DNA of 64,000 nt from the NCBI RefSeq assembly GCF_003121295.1, contig NZ_PHNC01000031.1, positions 374,439-438,438 on the forward strand. The letters are read 5' to 3'. Under the pieces are notes generated by a model. That model was not told where the DNA came from. It made no database searches and saw only the letters and a list, made by a program, of their open reading frames with translations. The translations under genes and the position numbers were made by a program. Shown one piece after another: positions 34,355 to 42,910 of this stretch (position 1 is the first letter of the stretch; every line of letters starts with the position of its first letter). Source of the stretch: Streptomyces orinoci (GTDB lineage Bacteria; Actinomycetota; Actinomycetes; Streptomycetales; Streptomycetaceae).

Positions 34355-34819
34355 TCAGCCCTCGGGGCGGTAGGTGGGGCTCTCCACCGGCACCTGGATC
34401 TTCACCGGCGCGGAGTCGGCGAAGTGCAGGGTGAACTCCACCTTCTCGCCCTGCCTGGGCAGACGGGAGAGCTTGCCCAGCATCAGATGGGTGCCGCCCT
34501 TGGCCAGCTTGAGCTCGCCCTTGGCGGGCACCGGCAGCTTCTCGCTGTGCTGCATCCGGGAGCCCTCGGTGGTGTGCAGGGTGATGTCGGCGGAGAGCGG
34601 GCTGGTGACCTTGGTGAGCTCATCGGCCTTGCCGCCGTCGTTCTTCACGGTGAAGTACGCGGCCGCCATGTCGTCCATGGCCGGCTTGGGCATATAGGCG
34701 CCGCTGACCGAGAGTTCGGCCTTGTCCTTGCCCGAACCGCAGCCGGTGACCAGCACCAGGCCCCCGGCCAGCAGCAGCGGAAGCGCCGCGGCGGCGGCCA
34801 CGGTGGTCCTGCGCATCAC
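34355..34819 (-). CDS. PCu(A)C-type extracytoplasmic copper chaperone lipoprotein
   Basis: A 154-residue chaperone that hands Cu(I) to cytochrome oxidase or Sco proteins outside the membrane. A lipoprotein signal ends at the lipobox VTGC (Cys27). The copper motif is visible as Met89-x21-His111-x-Met113, with a further His82 and His91 nearby; the usual first ligand spacing (ten residues before the Met) is not matched, His82 being only six residues away. It overlaps the sco gene by 4 bp. From memory this corresponds to ECuC of S. lividans. Confidence 0.92.
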   Translation of the reverse strand: MMRRTTVAAAAALPLLLAGGLVLVTGCGSGKDKAELSVSGAYMPKPAMDDMAAAYFTVKNDGGKADELTKVTSPLSADITLHTTEGSRMQHSEKLPVPAKGELKLAKGGTHLMLGKLSRLPRQGEKVEFTLHFADSAPVKIQVPVESPTYRPEG

Positions 34820-35475
34820 GGGTTCTCCCCCTTGACGATCTTCGGCAGGGCCTTGGCGTACTGGTCCTCGGTGGTCTCGGCGGTGAAGATCCAGTGCGCC
34901 TTGTCGTCCTTGGGGGAGAACCCCACGACCTGGGCGCCATGGCTGACGGTGACCGAGCCGTCCTTTTCCTTCTTGGCCTTCTCCACCAGGATCCCCAGCG
35001 ACTTGGCGGCCGCCTGGATGGTGGCGAAGTCACCGGTCAGACCGGCGATGTCCTGTCCGCCCTGGGCGTCCAGCCACTTGCGCATCCGCTCCGGGGTGTC
35101 CCGGTCGGGGTCGGTGGTGACAAAGACGGTCCGCAGGTTCCGCTGCTCGTCCTTGGGCAGCGTCTTGGCCGCGGCGGCCACATCGGAGACCACGGTGGAG
35201 CAGACGTCCGGGCAGTAGGTGTAGCCGAAGTAGAGCAGCACCGGGTGGCCCTTGGTCTCCTTGACCAGCTCGTACTTCTTGCCGGAGGTGTCGGTCAGGA
35301 CCAGGTCCGGCTTGTCCTTGGGGGTGTCGATCGGGTAGGCGAGCGGCTTGTCGGTCGCGCCGGAGACCTCGGCGGCGGGCTTGTCGCCGGAGGACGAGCC
35401 GCCGGAACCGCCGCAGGCCGTCAGGGTGAGCGCGGCGGCGGTGGCCAGCGCCGCGCCCAGGAGCTTGGTGCGCAT
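34816..35475 (-). CDS. sco: Sco1/SenC family copper metallochaperone lipoprotein
   Basis: A 219-residue thioredoxin-fold lipoprotein that delivers copper to the CuA site of cytochrome c oxidase. Lipobox LTAC (Cys21). The copper-binding CxxxC is Cys88-Pro-Asp-Val-Cys92 and the third ligand is His179 in VTVSHGAQ. A conserved VTTDPDRDTPERM follows. It is translationally coupled to the PCu(A)C gene (ATGA overlap), and the two chaperones are expected to work in series. The next gene upstream (ycnI) is 84 bp away. Confidence 0.95.
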   Translation of the reverse strand: MRTKLLGAALATAAALTLTACGGSGGSSSGDKPAAEVSGATDKPLAYPIDTPKDKPDLVLTDTSGKKYELVKETKGHPVLLYFGYTYCPDVCSTVVSDVAAAAKTLPKDEQRNLRTVFVTTDPDRDTPERMRKWLDAQGGQDIAGLTGDFATIQAAAKSLGILVEKAKKEKDGSVTVSHGAQVVGFSPKDDKAHWIFTAETTEDQYAKALPKIVKGENP

Positions 35476-35559
35476 GGAGCTTCTTCTCCAGGGGTGGGTC
35501 GGGTGGCGCGGGAGGGCGGAGGTGCGGCTCCGCCCTCCCGGCCGGGTTCCGTACGGGGG

Positions 35560-36327
35560 TCAGGCGGAGGTGCGGCGGCGTCCGGCGAACACGCCATAGC
35601 CCACACCGGCCGCGCCGAGGACGATGCCGGCGATGCCCAGCACCCGGGCGGTGGTGTCGGAGGACGAGCCGCCGGAGCCGCTGTCCTTGGCCGGGGCGGG
35701 TGCCGCCTGCTTGGTGTCATCGGTCTTGGCGAGCAGCTTGAGGACGGGCGCGGGGTGCTCGGGCTCCTTGCCGCCCGGCATGGACGGGTCGATCCAGCGG
35801 ACCACGTCATTGTCCGAGTAGGTCTGGAGCGCCTTGAACACCAGCCGGTCGGCGTCCGAGGGCAGCTGGCCGACGGACAGCGGGAACTGCTGGAACTGGC
35901 CCGGCTGGATCTTGCCGCCGGTCCAGGTGACCTTGGTGACCGCCTCGGTGACGGTGCCGTCGTCGGTCTTGACCGGCTGGTCCAGCTTGCTCTTCTCCAC
36001 CTTGACGTCCCAGCCCGGCACCGGCTGCGGCATCACCGAGGCCAGCGGGTGCTTGGGGTCCAGATCCAGCTCGACCTTGACCGTGTCGGCGTTGTCCTTC
36101 TCATTGGGGACCTTGACGGCGATGGTGGCGTAGCCGCCCTTCTGGGCGGTGCCCGGCTGCACGGTGACATGCGCGAAGGCGGGTCCGGCCAGCAGCAGCA
36201 CCCCGGCGGCGGCCAGTGATCCGGCCACCGGGAGGCGGCGCAGCAGGGACGAGCGGGTACCCGAGGCGTTCATCACGGGCATGGCGGGCATGGCAGACGT
36301 GACGGACTTCAAGGACTTGACGGACAT
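35560..36327 (-). CDS. ycnI: YcnI family (DUF1775) copper-binding membrane-anchored protein
   Basis: A 255-residue exported protein. After a long basic N-terminus and a signal sequence ending AFA, the mature chain begins at His53 (HVTVQPGTAQKGGYATIAVKVPNE), the residue that coordinates copper in YcnI proteins together with a conserved Glu and the Trp in PGWDVKVEKSKL. A Gly/Ser-rich stretch and a C-terminal helix (VLGIAGIVLGAAGVGYGVFA) with a basic end anchor it. The ATG at 36327 has GGAG 8 bp upstream. It sits between the unnamed membrane protein and the chaperone genes. Confidence 0.92.
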   Translation of the reverse strand: MSVKSLKSVTSAMPAMPVMNASGTRSSLLRRLPVAGSLAAAGVLLLAGPAFAHVTVQPGTAQKGGYATIAVKVPNEKDNADTVKVELDLDPKHPLASVMPQPVPGWDVKVEKSKLDQPVKTDDGTVTEAVTKVTWTGGKIQPGQFQQFPLSVGQLPSDADRLVFKALQTYSDNDVVRWIDPSMPGGKEPEHPAPVLKLLAKTDDTKQAAPAPAKDSGSGGSSSDTTARVLGIAGIVLGAAGVGYGVFAGRRRTSA

Positions 36328-36430
36328 GGCGAAACACTCCAGGGACTGTGGAGGCGGTTGAGGGTGTGGACGCGCGCATACGGCCACGCCGCGACCGCCC
36401 CCAGCCATAAAGCCGGAGTGCGTCGCGTGA

Positions 36431-37201
36431 TCAGGCCGCGAGAACCGGCCGCGGCGGGCCCCGCCTGATCACAAAGTGCTGGAGTTCCGGCTCTCGCGCC
36501 GGACGCCGCTCCCGGCGCTCGCCGCGCCGCACCGGCGCGGCCGGCTCCTCGGCGCCCGGGCCGAGGAGGGTGCGTATCAGGGCCAGCGCGGCGCGCAGCG
36601 CACGGGCCGGCGCCACCTCCGCGATCCCGCGCGCCGACAGCCGTACCAGGCGCCACAGCGCGGCCTCGCCACGCCGCAGCAGCCAGCCCAGGGCCAGCGC
36701 GGCGAGCAGATGGCCCAGCAGCATCTGCGGCGACAGCGGCAGCAGATGGCCGAGCGTGTCATGACCGGCGGGGGCGGGCATGGCGGCAGTGCCCGGGTGG
36801 GTCATCGGGTCCAGCCCGGCGTCGGTGATCACCCGCCGGGCCTGGTCGGGGGAGAGTCCGGGGTGCTGGTTGCACAGCAGCCGGCCGGCGAAGCCGGCCA
36901 GCGGGCCGTCGGCCGGCCGCGGGGCGGGCATGCCCCGCTGCCCCAGGCCGAACAGTGCGTGCAGCGCCAGCTGGCCCAGGGCCAGGGCAGCCGCGATGCC
37001 CGGCAGCGAGCGCTCCCGCCCGGCCAGCGGCGCGGCCACCGCGAAGACCCCCAGGCCGCCGGCGGCCAGTGCCCACAGCGGCACGCTCATCCCGGAGGCC
37101 AGCGCATGCCCGCCCGCGGACAGCACAACGCAGACCGCGGTGAACACCGCGGCCCGGATCAGTCGCAGATCGGCGCCGGCTCGCGCGACGGGGTGAGGCA
37201 T
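36431..37201 (-). CDS. Membrane protein of the copper cluster, function unknown
   Basis: A 256-residue protein with about five helices in the first 190 residues and a basic Arg/Pro-rich cytoplasmic tail of 60 residues. The loop between the third and fourth helices is rich in Met, His and Pro (MTHPGTAAMPAPAGHDTLGH), suggestive of weak copper binding. I recognise no named family. It is the first gene of the leftward copper run, with a 103 bp gap before ycnI, and is divergent from an ATP-binding protein gene with a 178 bp gap that should hold the operon promoter. I see no clear CsoR-type palindrome there. Confidence 0.75.
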   Translation of the reverse strand: MPHPVARAGADLRLIRAAVFTAVCVVLSAGGHALASGMSVPLWALAAGGLGVFAVAAPLAGRERSLPGIAAALALGQLALHALFGLGQRGMPAPRPADGPLAGFAGRLLCNQHPGLSPDQARRVITDAGLDPMTHPGTAAMPAPAGHDTLGHLLPLSPQMLLGHLLAALALGWLLRRGEAALWRLVRLSARGIAEVAPARALRAALALIRTLLGPGAEEPAAPVRRGERRERRPAREPELQHFVIRRGPPRPVLAA

Positions 37202-37379
37202 GACCGCGCCATCATCCCACCGGACCCGTCCCTTCCCCACGGCAGGGTGGGGCCGCATACCTCAATGCGCCGTCCCGTCGCATCCGCCGAATGAGCGGTG
37301 TCGGGCACCCGGCAGGCTTACTACCCGTCGCGCGTGGCTATAGGTATCGATATGTCGAGCCGCAGCCAGGAGGCTGAGC

Positions 37380-37865
37380 ATGAGCATCTGGTGGTCACTC
37401 CATTTGCGGCGCGAGGCTGCGAGCGTTCCGCTCGCCAGGCGGCTGCTGGTCGGTGCGATGGAGACGGCCGGAGTCGATCCGGAGACCGCTTATGACCTGG
37501 CGGTGGCCCTCAGCGAAGCGTGTGCCAATGCCGTGGAGCACGGTGGCGACTCCTCCACCGGTTATCGCGTCACCGCCCGCATCGAGGGGGACACCTGCCG
37601 GATCGAGGTCATCGACTCGGGGCCCGGCTTCACCCCACGGTCCCGCCCCTGCCAAAGCCGCCCCGCCCGCCGCAGGCACAAGCAGACCCCGGCCGCCGTC
37701 CATGACGAGCATGGCCGGGGTCTCTTCTTGATCGAGTCCCTGGCGGACAACGTACGGGTCCGCAACCGCCCCGGCCACCGGGGCGCGGTGGTCAGCTTTG
37801 ACAAGATCCTCAAGTGGAGAGAGGGCGGGCCGCCGCCGGCGGTGGCGCTGCTACGGGCCTCCTGA
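37380..37865 (+). CDS. RsbW-like ATP-binding (anti-sigma factor kinase) protein
   Basis: A 161-residue HATPase_c_2 protein. The Bergerat fold is complete: N box LAVALSEACANAVEHGGD, G1 VIDSGPGF and G2 GRGLFLIESLADNV. Streptomycetes encode dozens of such single-domain kinases, which phosphorylate anti-anti-sigma factors or sequester sigma factors; no STAS partner is adjacent. An unusual basic insert (RSRPCQSRPARRRHKQTPAAV) lies between G1 and G2, where the ATP lid would be. The ATG at 37380 follows an AGGAG-like site (CAGGAGG). Confidence 0.88.
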   Translation: MSIWWSLHLRREAASVPLARRLLVGAMETAGVDPETAYDLAVALSEACANAVEHGGDSSTGYRVTARIEGDTCRIEVIDSGPGFTPRSRPCQSRPARRRHKQTPAAVHDEHGRGLFLIESLADNVRVRNRPGHRGAVVSFDKILKWREGGPPPAVALLRAS

Positions 37866-37895
37866 CCTGCGCGGCGCGTTCTCAGGATGTCCGCC

Positions 37896-37959
37896 GTTCA
37901 GAACCTCCGTCGTTCAGAACCTCCGTCGTTCAGAACCTTCGCCGGTCAGAAAACCTCCA
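37896..37959. repeat. Four tandem 16 bp repeats at a gene end
   Basis: GTTCAGAACCTCCGTC occurs twice without change (37896-37911, 37912-37927), then once with two changes (37928-37943) and once diverged (37944-37959). The array fills the gap between two convergent genes, and its last unit contains the stop codon of the polyprenyl synthetase gene. Confidence 0.85.
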
Positions 37960-38974
37960 CCGTGCGCGCCAGCGCTGCCAGCCGCTCCCGGTGTTCACCG
38001 GCGGGCAGCGCGGCCAGCCGGCCGCGGGCCCGCTCCGCGTGGCCGCGCAGCAGCCCCGCCGCCCCGTCCAGCGCCCCCAGCTCCCTTAGCAGCGCGGTCA
38101 GTTCGCCCAGGGCGCGCGGGCCGCGTCCGGCCCGGGGGACCAGCCGCCGCAGCCGGCGCGCCTGGCGCGGTGCCGCCCGTTCCATGGCCAGCAGCACCGG
38201 CAGGGTGGGCCGCAGATTGCGCAGATCGCTGCGGGAGGGCTTGCCCGCGGCCCGCCGGGCGCCCTCGTCCCGGTAGGGCAGCAGATCGTCGCGGATCTGG
38301 AAGGCGATGCCCAGCGCCTCCCCGTAATCGGCCAGTGCCTCGGCGACGGCCGGGGCGGCCCCGGTGAGCAGGGCGGCGGCCAGGCAGGTGCCGCGCAGCA
38401 GGGCGGCGGTCTTCATGGTCACCATGGCCAGATAGGCGTCCGTACCGCAGTCCAGATCGCCGCGCAGCCGCTCCTCCAGCAGCTGGCCCCGGCAGACCTC
38501 CACCCCGGTGCTGCCCACCAGGGCGATGAAGTCCAGCTGGCGGCGCGGTCCGACGCCCTCCAGCCGGTGCTCGGCCAGGTCCGCGAAGTACCGGCAGAGC
38601 ATGGCGTCCCCGCCCAGCAGCGCCTGGGTGGCGCCGAATCCGGCGGGCACCGAGGGGCGGCCCCGGCGTTCGGCGTCCCCGTCGATCAGGTCGTCATGGA
38701 CCAGGCTGGCGGTGTGGTGCCCCTCCAGGGCCACCGCCAGCGCCGCCGCCTGTCCGGGGTCGCCGCCGAGGGCCGCCATGCACAGCAGGAACAGCCGGGG
38801 CCGCAGCAACTTGCCCTGGGGCAGCAGGGCATGGCGGGCCAGCCGGTCCAGCGGGTCCCCGTCCTCGGGCCAGAGCTCCAGGGTGCGCCGACGGTAGTAG
38901 CGGGCGAATTGGTCGTCGCTGAAGGGCTGCGGAGAGTTCAAGGCTCCTCGCGAGGGCTCGGCGGGCGGGCTGAC
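37946..38974 (-). CDS. Polyprenyl (isoprenyl) diphosphate synthase family protein
   Basis: A 342-residue trans-prenyltransferase that should condense isopentenyl diphosphate with an allylic diphosphate. The first Asp-rich motif is intact (SLVHDDLIDGDAERRGRPS). The second reads FQIRDDLLPYRDE, so the third acidic position of DDxxD is replaced by Pro; activity or chain length may differ from standard GGPP synthases. The start is uncertain: a GTG at 38974 has GGAAGG 5 bp upstream, and a TTG at 38941 has GAGGAG only 2 bp upstream. No terpene cyclase or carotenoid gene is adjacent. It is convergent with the ATP-binding protein gene. Confidence 0.85.
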   Translation of the reverse strand, partial: VSPPAEPSRGALNSPQPFSDDQFARYYRRRTLELWPEDGDPLDRLARHALLPQGKLLRPRLFLLCMAALGGDPGQAAALAVALEGHHTASLVHDDLIDGDAERRGRPSVPAGFGATQALLGGDAMLCRYFADLAEHRLEGVGPRRQLDFIALVGSTGVEVCRGQLLEERLRGDLDCGTDAYLAMVTMKTAALLRGTCLAAALLTGAAPAVAEALADYGEALGIAFQIRDDLLPYRDEGARRAAGKPSRSDLRNLRPTLPVLLAMERAAPRQARRLRRLVPRAGRGPRALGELTALLRELGALDGAAGLLRGHAERARGRLAALPAGEHRERLAALARTVEVF

Positions 38975-39114
38975 ACTCCAGCCTTCCAGCGCCTGCCCCC
39001 GGTCACACCCCCACCAGCCACGGAAGGGCGCCTTCCGGCCGCGTACCCGGCACGTTCCGCCAGCACGTTCCGCCGACTGATAAGTTCCGCCGGGTACGCG
39101 GCCGTTGGAAGGCG

Positions 39115-40584
39115 TCAGCCCTTGAGGGCCGCCATCCAGGCCTCCACATCCGCGGAGGTACGCGGCAGCGCGTCCGACAGATTGCGGTTGCCGTCCTCGG
39201 TGACCAGGATGTCGTCCTCGATCCGGACGCCGATGCCCCGGTACTCCTCCGGCACGGTCAGGTCGTCGGCCTGGAAGTACAGTCCGGGCTCCACGGTGAG
39301 CACCATGCCGGGCTCCAGGACGCCCTCCACATAGGTCTCCCGGCGGGCCACCGCGCAGTCGTGCACATCCATGCCCAGCATGTGGCCGGTGCCGTGCAGG
39401 GTCCAGCGGCGCTGGAGGCCCAGCTCCAGTACGCGCTCCACCGGGCCCTCGACCAGGCCCCACTCCACCAGCTTCTCGGCCAGCACCCGCTGCGCGGCGT
39501 CATGGAACTCGCTGTACTTGGCACCGGGCTTGACCGCCGCGATGCCGGCCTCCTGGGCCTCGTACACCGCGTCGTAGATCTTGCGCTGGAGCTCGGTGTA
39601 GCGGCCGTTGACCGGCAGGGTGCGGGTGACATCGGCGGTGTAGAGGGTGTGCGTCTCCACGCCCGCGTCCAGCAGCAGCAGTTCACCGGAGCGGACCGGG
39701 CCGTCGTTGCGCACCCAGTGCAGGGTGGTGGCGTGCGGGCCGGCGGCGCAGATGGAGCCGTAGCCGATGTCGTTGCCCTCAACCCGGGCCCGCAGGAAGA
39801 ACGTTCCCTCGATATAGCGCTCCGAGGTGGCCTCGGCCTTGTCCAGGACCTTCACCACGTCCTCGAAGCCGCGCACCGTGGAGTCCACGGCCTTCTGCAG
39901 CTCGCCGATCTCGAACTCGTCCTTCACCAGCCGCTGTTCGCTGATGAAGACCCGCAGCTCCTCGTCGCGCTCGGCGGTGACCTTGTCGGTGAGCGCGGCC
40001 TCGATGCCGGCGTCATGGCCGCGCACCACGCGCACCGGGCCGGTGGCCGCGGCCAGCGCCTCGGCCAGCTTGCGGACGTCCGCGCAGGGCAGACCGTAGA
40101 GCCGCTCGGCCTCGGCCAGGCTGTTGCGGCGGCCGACCCACAGCTCGCCCATGCCGTCCAGCCAGAACTCGCCGTTCTCCCGGCTGGAGCGGGGCAGCAG
40201 ATAGAGGGTGGCGTCGTGGCCCTTTTGCCCGTCCGGGGATGCCGTGGGCTCCAGCACCAGCACGCCGTCCTGGGTCTGGTCACCGGTGAGGTAGGCGTAC
40301 TCGGTCGAGGCGCGGAAGGCGTACTCGGTGTCGTTGGAGCGCGTCCTGAGGTTGCCCGCGGGGATCACCAGGCGCTCGCCGGGGAAGCGGGCGGAGAGCT
40401 CGGCGCGGCGCCGGGCGGTCTGTTCGGCCTGGGGTATCGGCCGCAGGTCGCGCTGCTCGGTGTCGGCCCAGCCGCTCTTCATGTTCTCGGCAAGCTCATC
40501 GGAGACGGCCGGGTAGAGGCCGTTCTTCCGCTGCTTGATGGGCTCGTCGCCTTCGGGGTTCTCGGGCGCGGGCTGCTCGGTCAT
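39115..40584 (-). CDS. pepP: Xaa-Pro aminopeptidase (aminopeptidase P, M24B)
   Basis: A 489-residue dinuclear-metal peptidase that removes an N-terminal residue preceding proline. Both the creatinase-like N-terminal domain (about 60-230) and the M24 pita-bread domain are present. Metal ligands are in LLLLDAGVETHTLYTADVTRTLP (two Asp), HGTGHMLGMDVHD (His) and VLTVEPGLYF and VRIEDDILVTEDG (two Glu). The length matches actinobacterial PepP. It is 99 bp upstream, in the opposite sense of reading, of the degenerate phosphatase gene on the same strand and 140 bp from the polyprenyl synthetase gene. Confidence 0.94.
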   Translation of the reverse strand: MTEQPAPENPEGDEPIKQRKNGLYPAVSDELAENMKSGWADTEQRDLRPIPQAEQTARRRAELSARFPGERLVIPAGNLRTRSNDTEYAFRASTEYAYLTGDQTQDGVLVLEPTASPDGQKGHDATLYLLPRSSRENGEFWLDGMGELWVGRRNSLAEAERLYGLPCADVRKLAEALAAATGPVRVVRGHDAGIEAALTDKVTAERDEELRVFISEQRLVKDEFEIGELQKAVDSTVRGFEDVVKVLDKAEATSERYIEGTFFLRARVEGNDIGYGSICAAGPHATTLHWVRNDGPVRSGELLLLDAGVETHTLYTADVTRTLPVNGRYTELQRKIYDAVYEAQEAGIAAVKPGAKYSEFHDAAQRVLAEKLVEWGLVEGPVERVLELGLQRRWTLHGTGHMLGMDVHDCAVARRETYVEGVLEPGMVLTVEPGLYFQADDLTVPEEYRGIGVRIEDDILVTEDGNRNLSDALPRTSADVEAWMAALKG

Positions 40585-40683
40585 GCTCTCCTCCTCGAAC
40601 GGGGCCGCCCTCCATCGTAGGTGTGGCCGAAAGCGGGGGGAGAGGGCCGAAAGCCATCGGCAAACGGCCGTTATCGGACGTAT

Positions 40684-42090
40684 CTACTCAAAGTAGGCGG
40701 CCATGAGCACCACATCATCGGTGACCTCGGCCGTCCCCTCCGGCAGCACGGTGCGCAGCACATGATCGGCGATGGTCTCCGGGTCGTGCCGGGCGGTCCT
40801 GGGCACGGTCGCCGCGGCCAGGTGCAGCCGGGCGAAGGCCCGGTCCATGGCGGCGCCGGTGCCCCTCAGCAGCCCGTCGCTGTAGAACAGCAGGGTCTCG
40901 CCGGGGGCCGGTTCGATCTCCACACTGGGCGCCTCCCAGCAGGCGAGCATGCCCAGCGGCGCGGACAGCGTGGTCTCCACATAGTCGGTGCGATGGTCGC
41001 CCATGATCAGCGGGGAGCAGTGCCCGGCCCCGGCCACCACCACCTTGCGCAGCACCGGCTCGCAGTAGGCGAACAGGGCGGTGGCCGCCCGGGTCGGCTC
41101 GGTCAGCCGCAGCAGCAGCTCCAGATCGGACAGGACGGCGACCGGATCCTCGCCCTCCATCACGGCGTAGGCGCGCAGCGAGGCCCGCAGCCGGCCCATG
41201 GCGGCCACCGCGGTCGGCCCGGAGCCGGTGATCGACCCTACCGCCAGGCCCAGCGCGCCCTCGGGCAGCGGCAGGGCGTCGTACCAGCTGCCGCCGCCGC
41301 GGGAGCCGGGCCGGTGCCGGACGGCCAGCCGGACACCGGGCACCCGGGGCAGCCGGCTGGGCAGCAGCTCGGAGCGCAGGACGGCCAGGGTCTCCCGGGT
41401 CCGGTCCAGCTCCAGCAGCCGGGACAGGTGCTCGGTGGCATAGCCGCAGTAAAGGCCGGCCAGGTGCCGGCGCCGCTCGGTGGGCTCGGCCGGCTCCTCG
41501 TAGAGCCAGACGGCGGCGCCGATCCGGTGCGGCCCGGCGGCCGAGTCCAGCGGGACGGCGTAGCTGGCGGCGTAGCCCAGCCGGGCGGCCACCTCGCGAT
41601 GACGGGGGTCCAGGCCGTCCTCGCCGGTGATGTCCGGATGGCTGACGCCGTCCCGGGTGCCGACCTCGGGCAGGTCCTCCAGCAGGCGCACATAGGGGGA
41701 CCAGGCGCGGGGGGCGGGGTGCTCATGCGGAATGGTCTCCAGATGGCCCAGGTCCGCGCGGTCCAGGCCCAGGCCCACGGTCACCGGACGGCCGTCGTCC
41801 GGATGCAGGGTGACCAGGCCGCGTCCGGCACCCACCAGGGACGCCCCGGCGCGCAGCAGTTCATGCAGGGCCTCGTCCAGGGTGGCGGTGCGCAGCAGCC
41901 GCTCGATCAGTTCCTGGAGGGTGGTGAGATCGGATACCCAGCGCGCCAGATGGTCCTGGACCAGGGCGCCCGCAGTGGGTGAAGTGGCCGCGGAGGTAGG
42001 GGAGTCGGCGGCGGAGGGAGCAGAAGCCGGAGCGGGAGCGGGAACCGGTGGATCGATTCCGGCCACTTTCGGGAGGTGGGGCGCGCTCAT
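40684..42090 (-). CDS. SpoIIE-type PP2C phosphatase domain protein, metal-site residues missing
   Basis: A 468-residue cytoplasmic protein: a Pro/Ala/Ser-rich start (1-40), a GAF-like domain (about 50-235) and a SpoIIE/PP2C domain (about 250-468). The phosphatase fold is easily recognised (YDALPLPEGALGLAVG, AAMGRLRASLRAYAV, PLGML, LLFYSDGLLRG, DDVVLMAAYF). However, where active members have GGDWYD and GD(V/A)xGHG, this one has GGSWYD (Ser268) and VGSITGSG (Ser286), so the metal-binding Asp of the second motif is gone. It is probably a pseudophosphatase that binds an anti-sigma partner. The start is unclear: ATG at 42090 or GTG at 42144, neither with a good ribosome site. Confidence 0.82.
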   Translation of the reverse strand: MSAPHLPKVAGIDPPVPAPAPASAPSAADSPTSAATSPTAGALVQDHLARWVSDLTTLQELIERLLRTATLDEALHELLRAGASLVGAGRGLVTLHPDDGRPVTVGLGLDRADLGHLETIPHEHPAPRAWSPYVRLLEDLPEVGTRDGVSHPDITGEDGLDPRHREVAARLGYAASYAVPLDSAAGPHRIGAAVWLYEEPAEPTERRRHLAGLYCGYATEHLSRLLELDRTRETLAVLRSELLPSRLPRVPGVRLAVRHRPGSRGGGSWYDALPLPEGALGLAVGSITGSGPTAVAAMGRLRASLRAYAVMEGEDPVAVLSDLELLLRLTEPTRAATALFAYCEPVLRKVVVAGAGHCSPLIMGDHRTDYVETTLSAPLGMLACWEAPSVEIEPAPGETLLFYSDGLLRGTGAAMDRAFARLHLAAATVPRTARHDPETIADHVLRTVLPEGTAEVTDDVVLMAAYFE

Positions 42091-42910
42091 GGCCGTCTGC
42101 CCCGGCGGGGCGGGGGTGGTCCGGCCGCGCGGCTGGTTGCCCACCGTACGGGCCGCAGCTCACCGGGGCCTTTGCGGTTCCCCGCCGACCTGCGTGATTT
42201 CTGGAATAGCACCGCAAACCCCCTGTCGTGGTGCGCGCTATCGGTGGCTCCACATGTACACGCCCTGGTGAGCGGATGTCCAGCATTGGACCTGTGGGAA
42301 TGATGGTGTCTGAGGGGTTTTGAAGTTGGCCGGAAAATAGTGCTGTGGCGGCCCGATTGTTGTCGACTGGCGTCGTTCGACAGCGCGTCACCGTTACCGC
42401 GGTGGGTACGTACTCGAGGACGGGCAAGGGGAGTTGACGGGCTCCGGAACCCGCTGGCGGGTGCCGGGCGTCCTACCCGGCAACGGCCGCGTCCGTCCCC
42501 GGGCGGCGTGGGGCGACCCATGCCGATCGGCGAGGGGCGCACCGGTCCAGCACAAAGCGCCACACCCGCGCCACCCTCCGCCAGGTTTCACGCTCGGCCC
42601 CCGGCGTGATGCGCTGCGTTGTACGCGCAGTGACTTGTGATCCATGTGGTGCGCCGGTCCCCGAGGGCCACGGCGCGTTGAGCGCCGCGTCCGCGGTGCC
42701 CGTAGTGCCATGCAGTTCACGCAGTCCACGTAGTTCACGTAGGCCATGTAGTTCCGCAGTCCACGCGGTGTTGACGCGTTTGACACCGGCGCAGGCGAGT
42801 TCTACCCCAGTTCGACCAGCAGTTCCGACAGGCAGTGCAAGACGGCCCTGGTCAGCGGACCGGGACCGCCTTCGGCGTTCACGGACGTTCACGGAAAGGA
42901 ACGAGCGCTC
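42091..42910. other. Long intergenic region, no gene recognised
   Basis: About 820 bp between divergent genes with no frame showing a protein family. It is less GC-rich in its first third (42170-42370), where the phosphatase promoter probably lies. A perfect 7 bp stem, TGCCGGG and CCCGGCA with a 7 nt loop, lies at about 42462-42482. TTGACA (42780-42785) with a 17 bp spacer and TACCCC (42803-42808) is a weak candidate promoter for the prim-pol gene. A 9 bp tandem array is listed separately. Confidence 0.5.
42712..42766. repeat. Degenerate 9 bp tandem repeats
   Basis: About six imperfect copies of a 9-mer such as CAGTTCACG, CAGTCCACG and TAGTTCACG follow each other upstream of the prim-pol gene. 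No palindromic structure is seen within a unit. Confidence 0.6.

Noticed and set aside
37896..37959. CRISPR array
   Set aside because: Units are contiguous 16-mers without spacers, and no cas genes are in the window.
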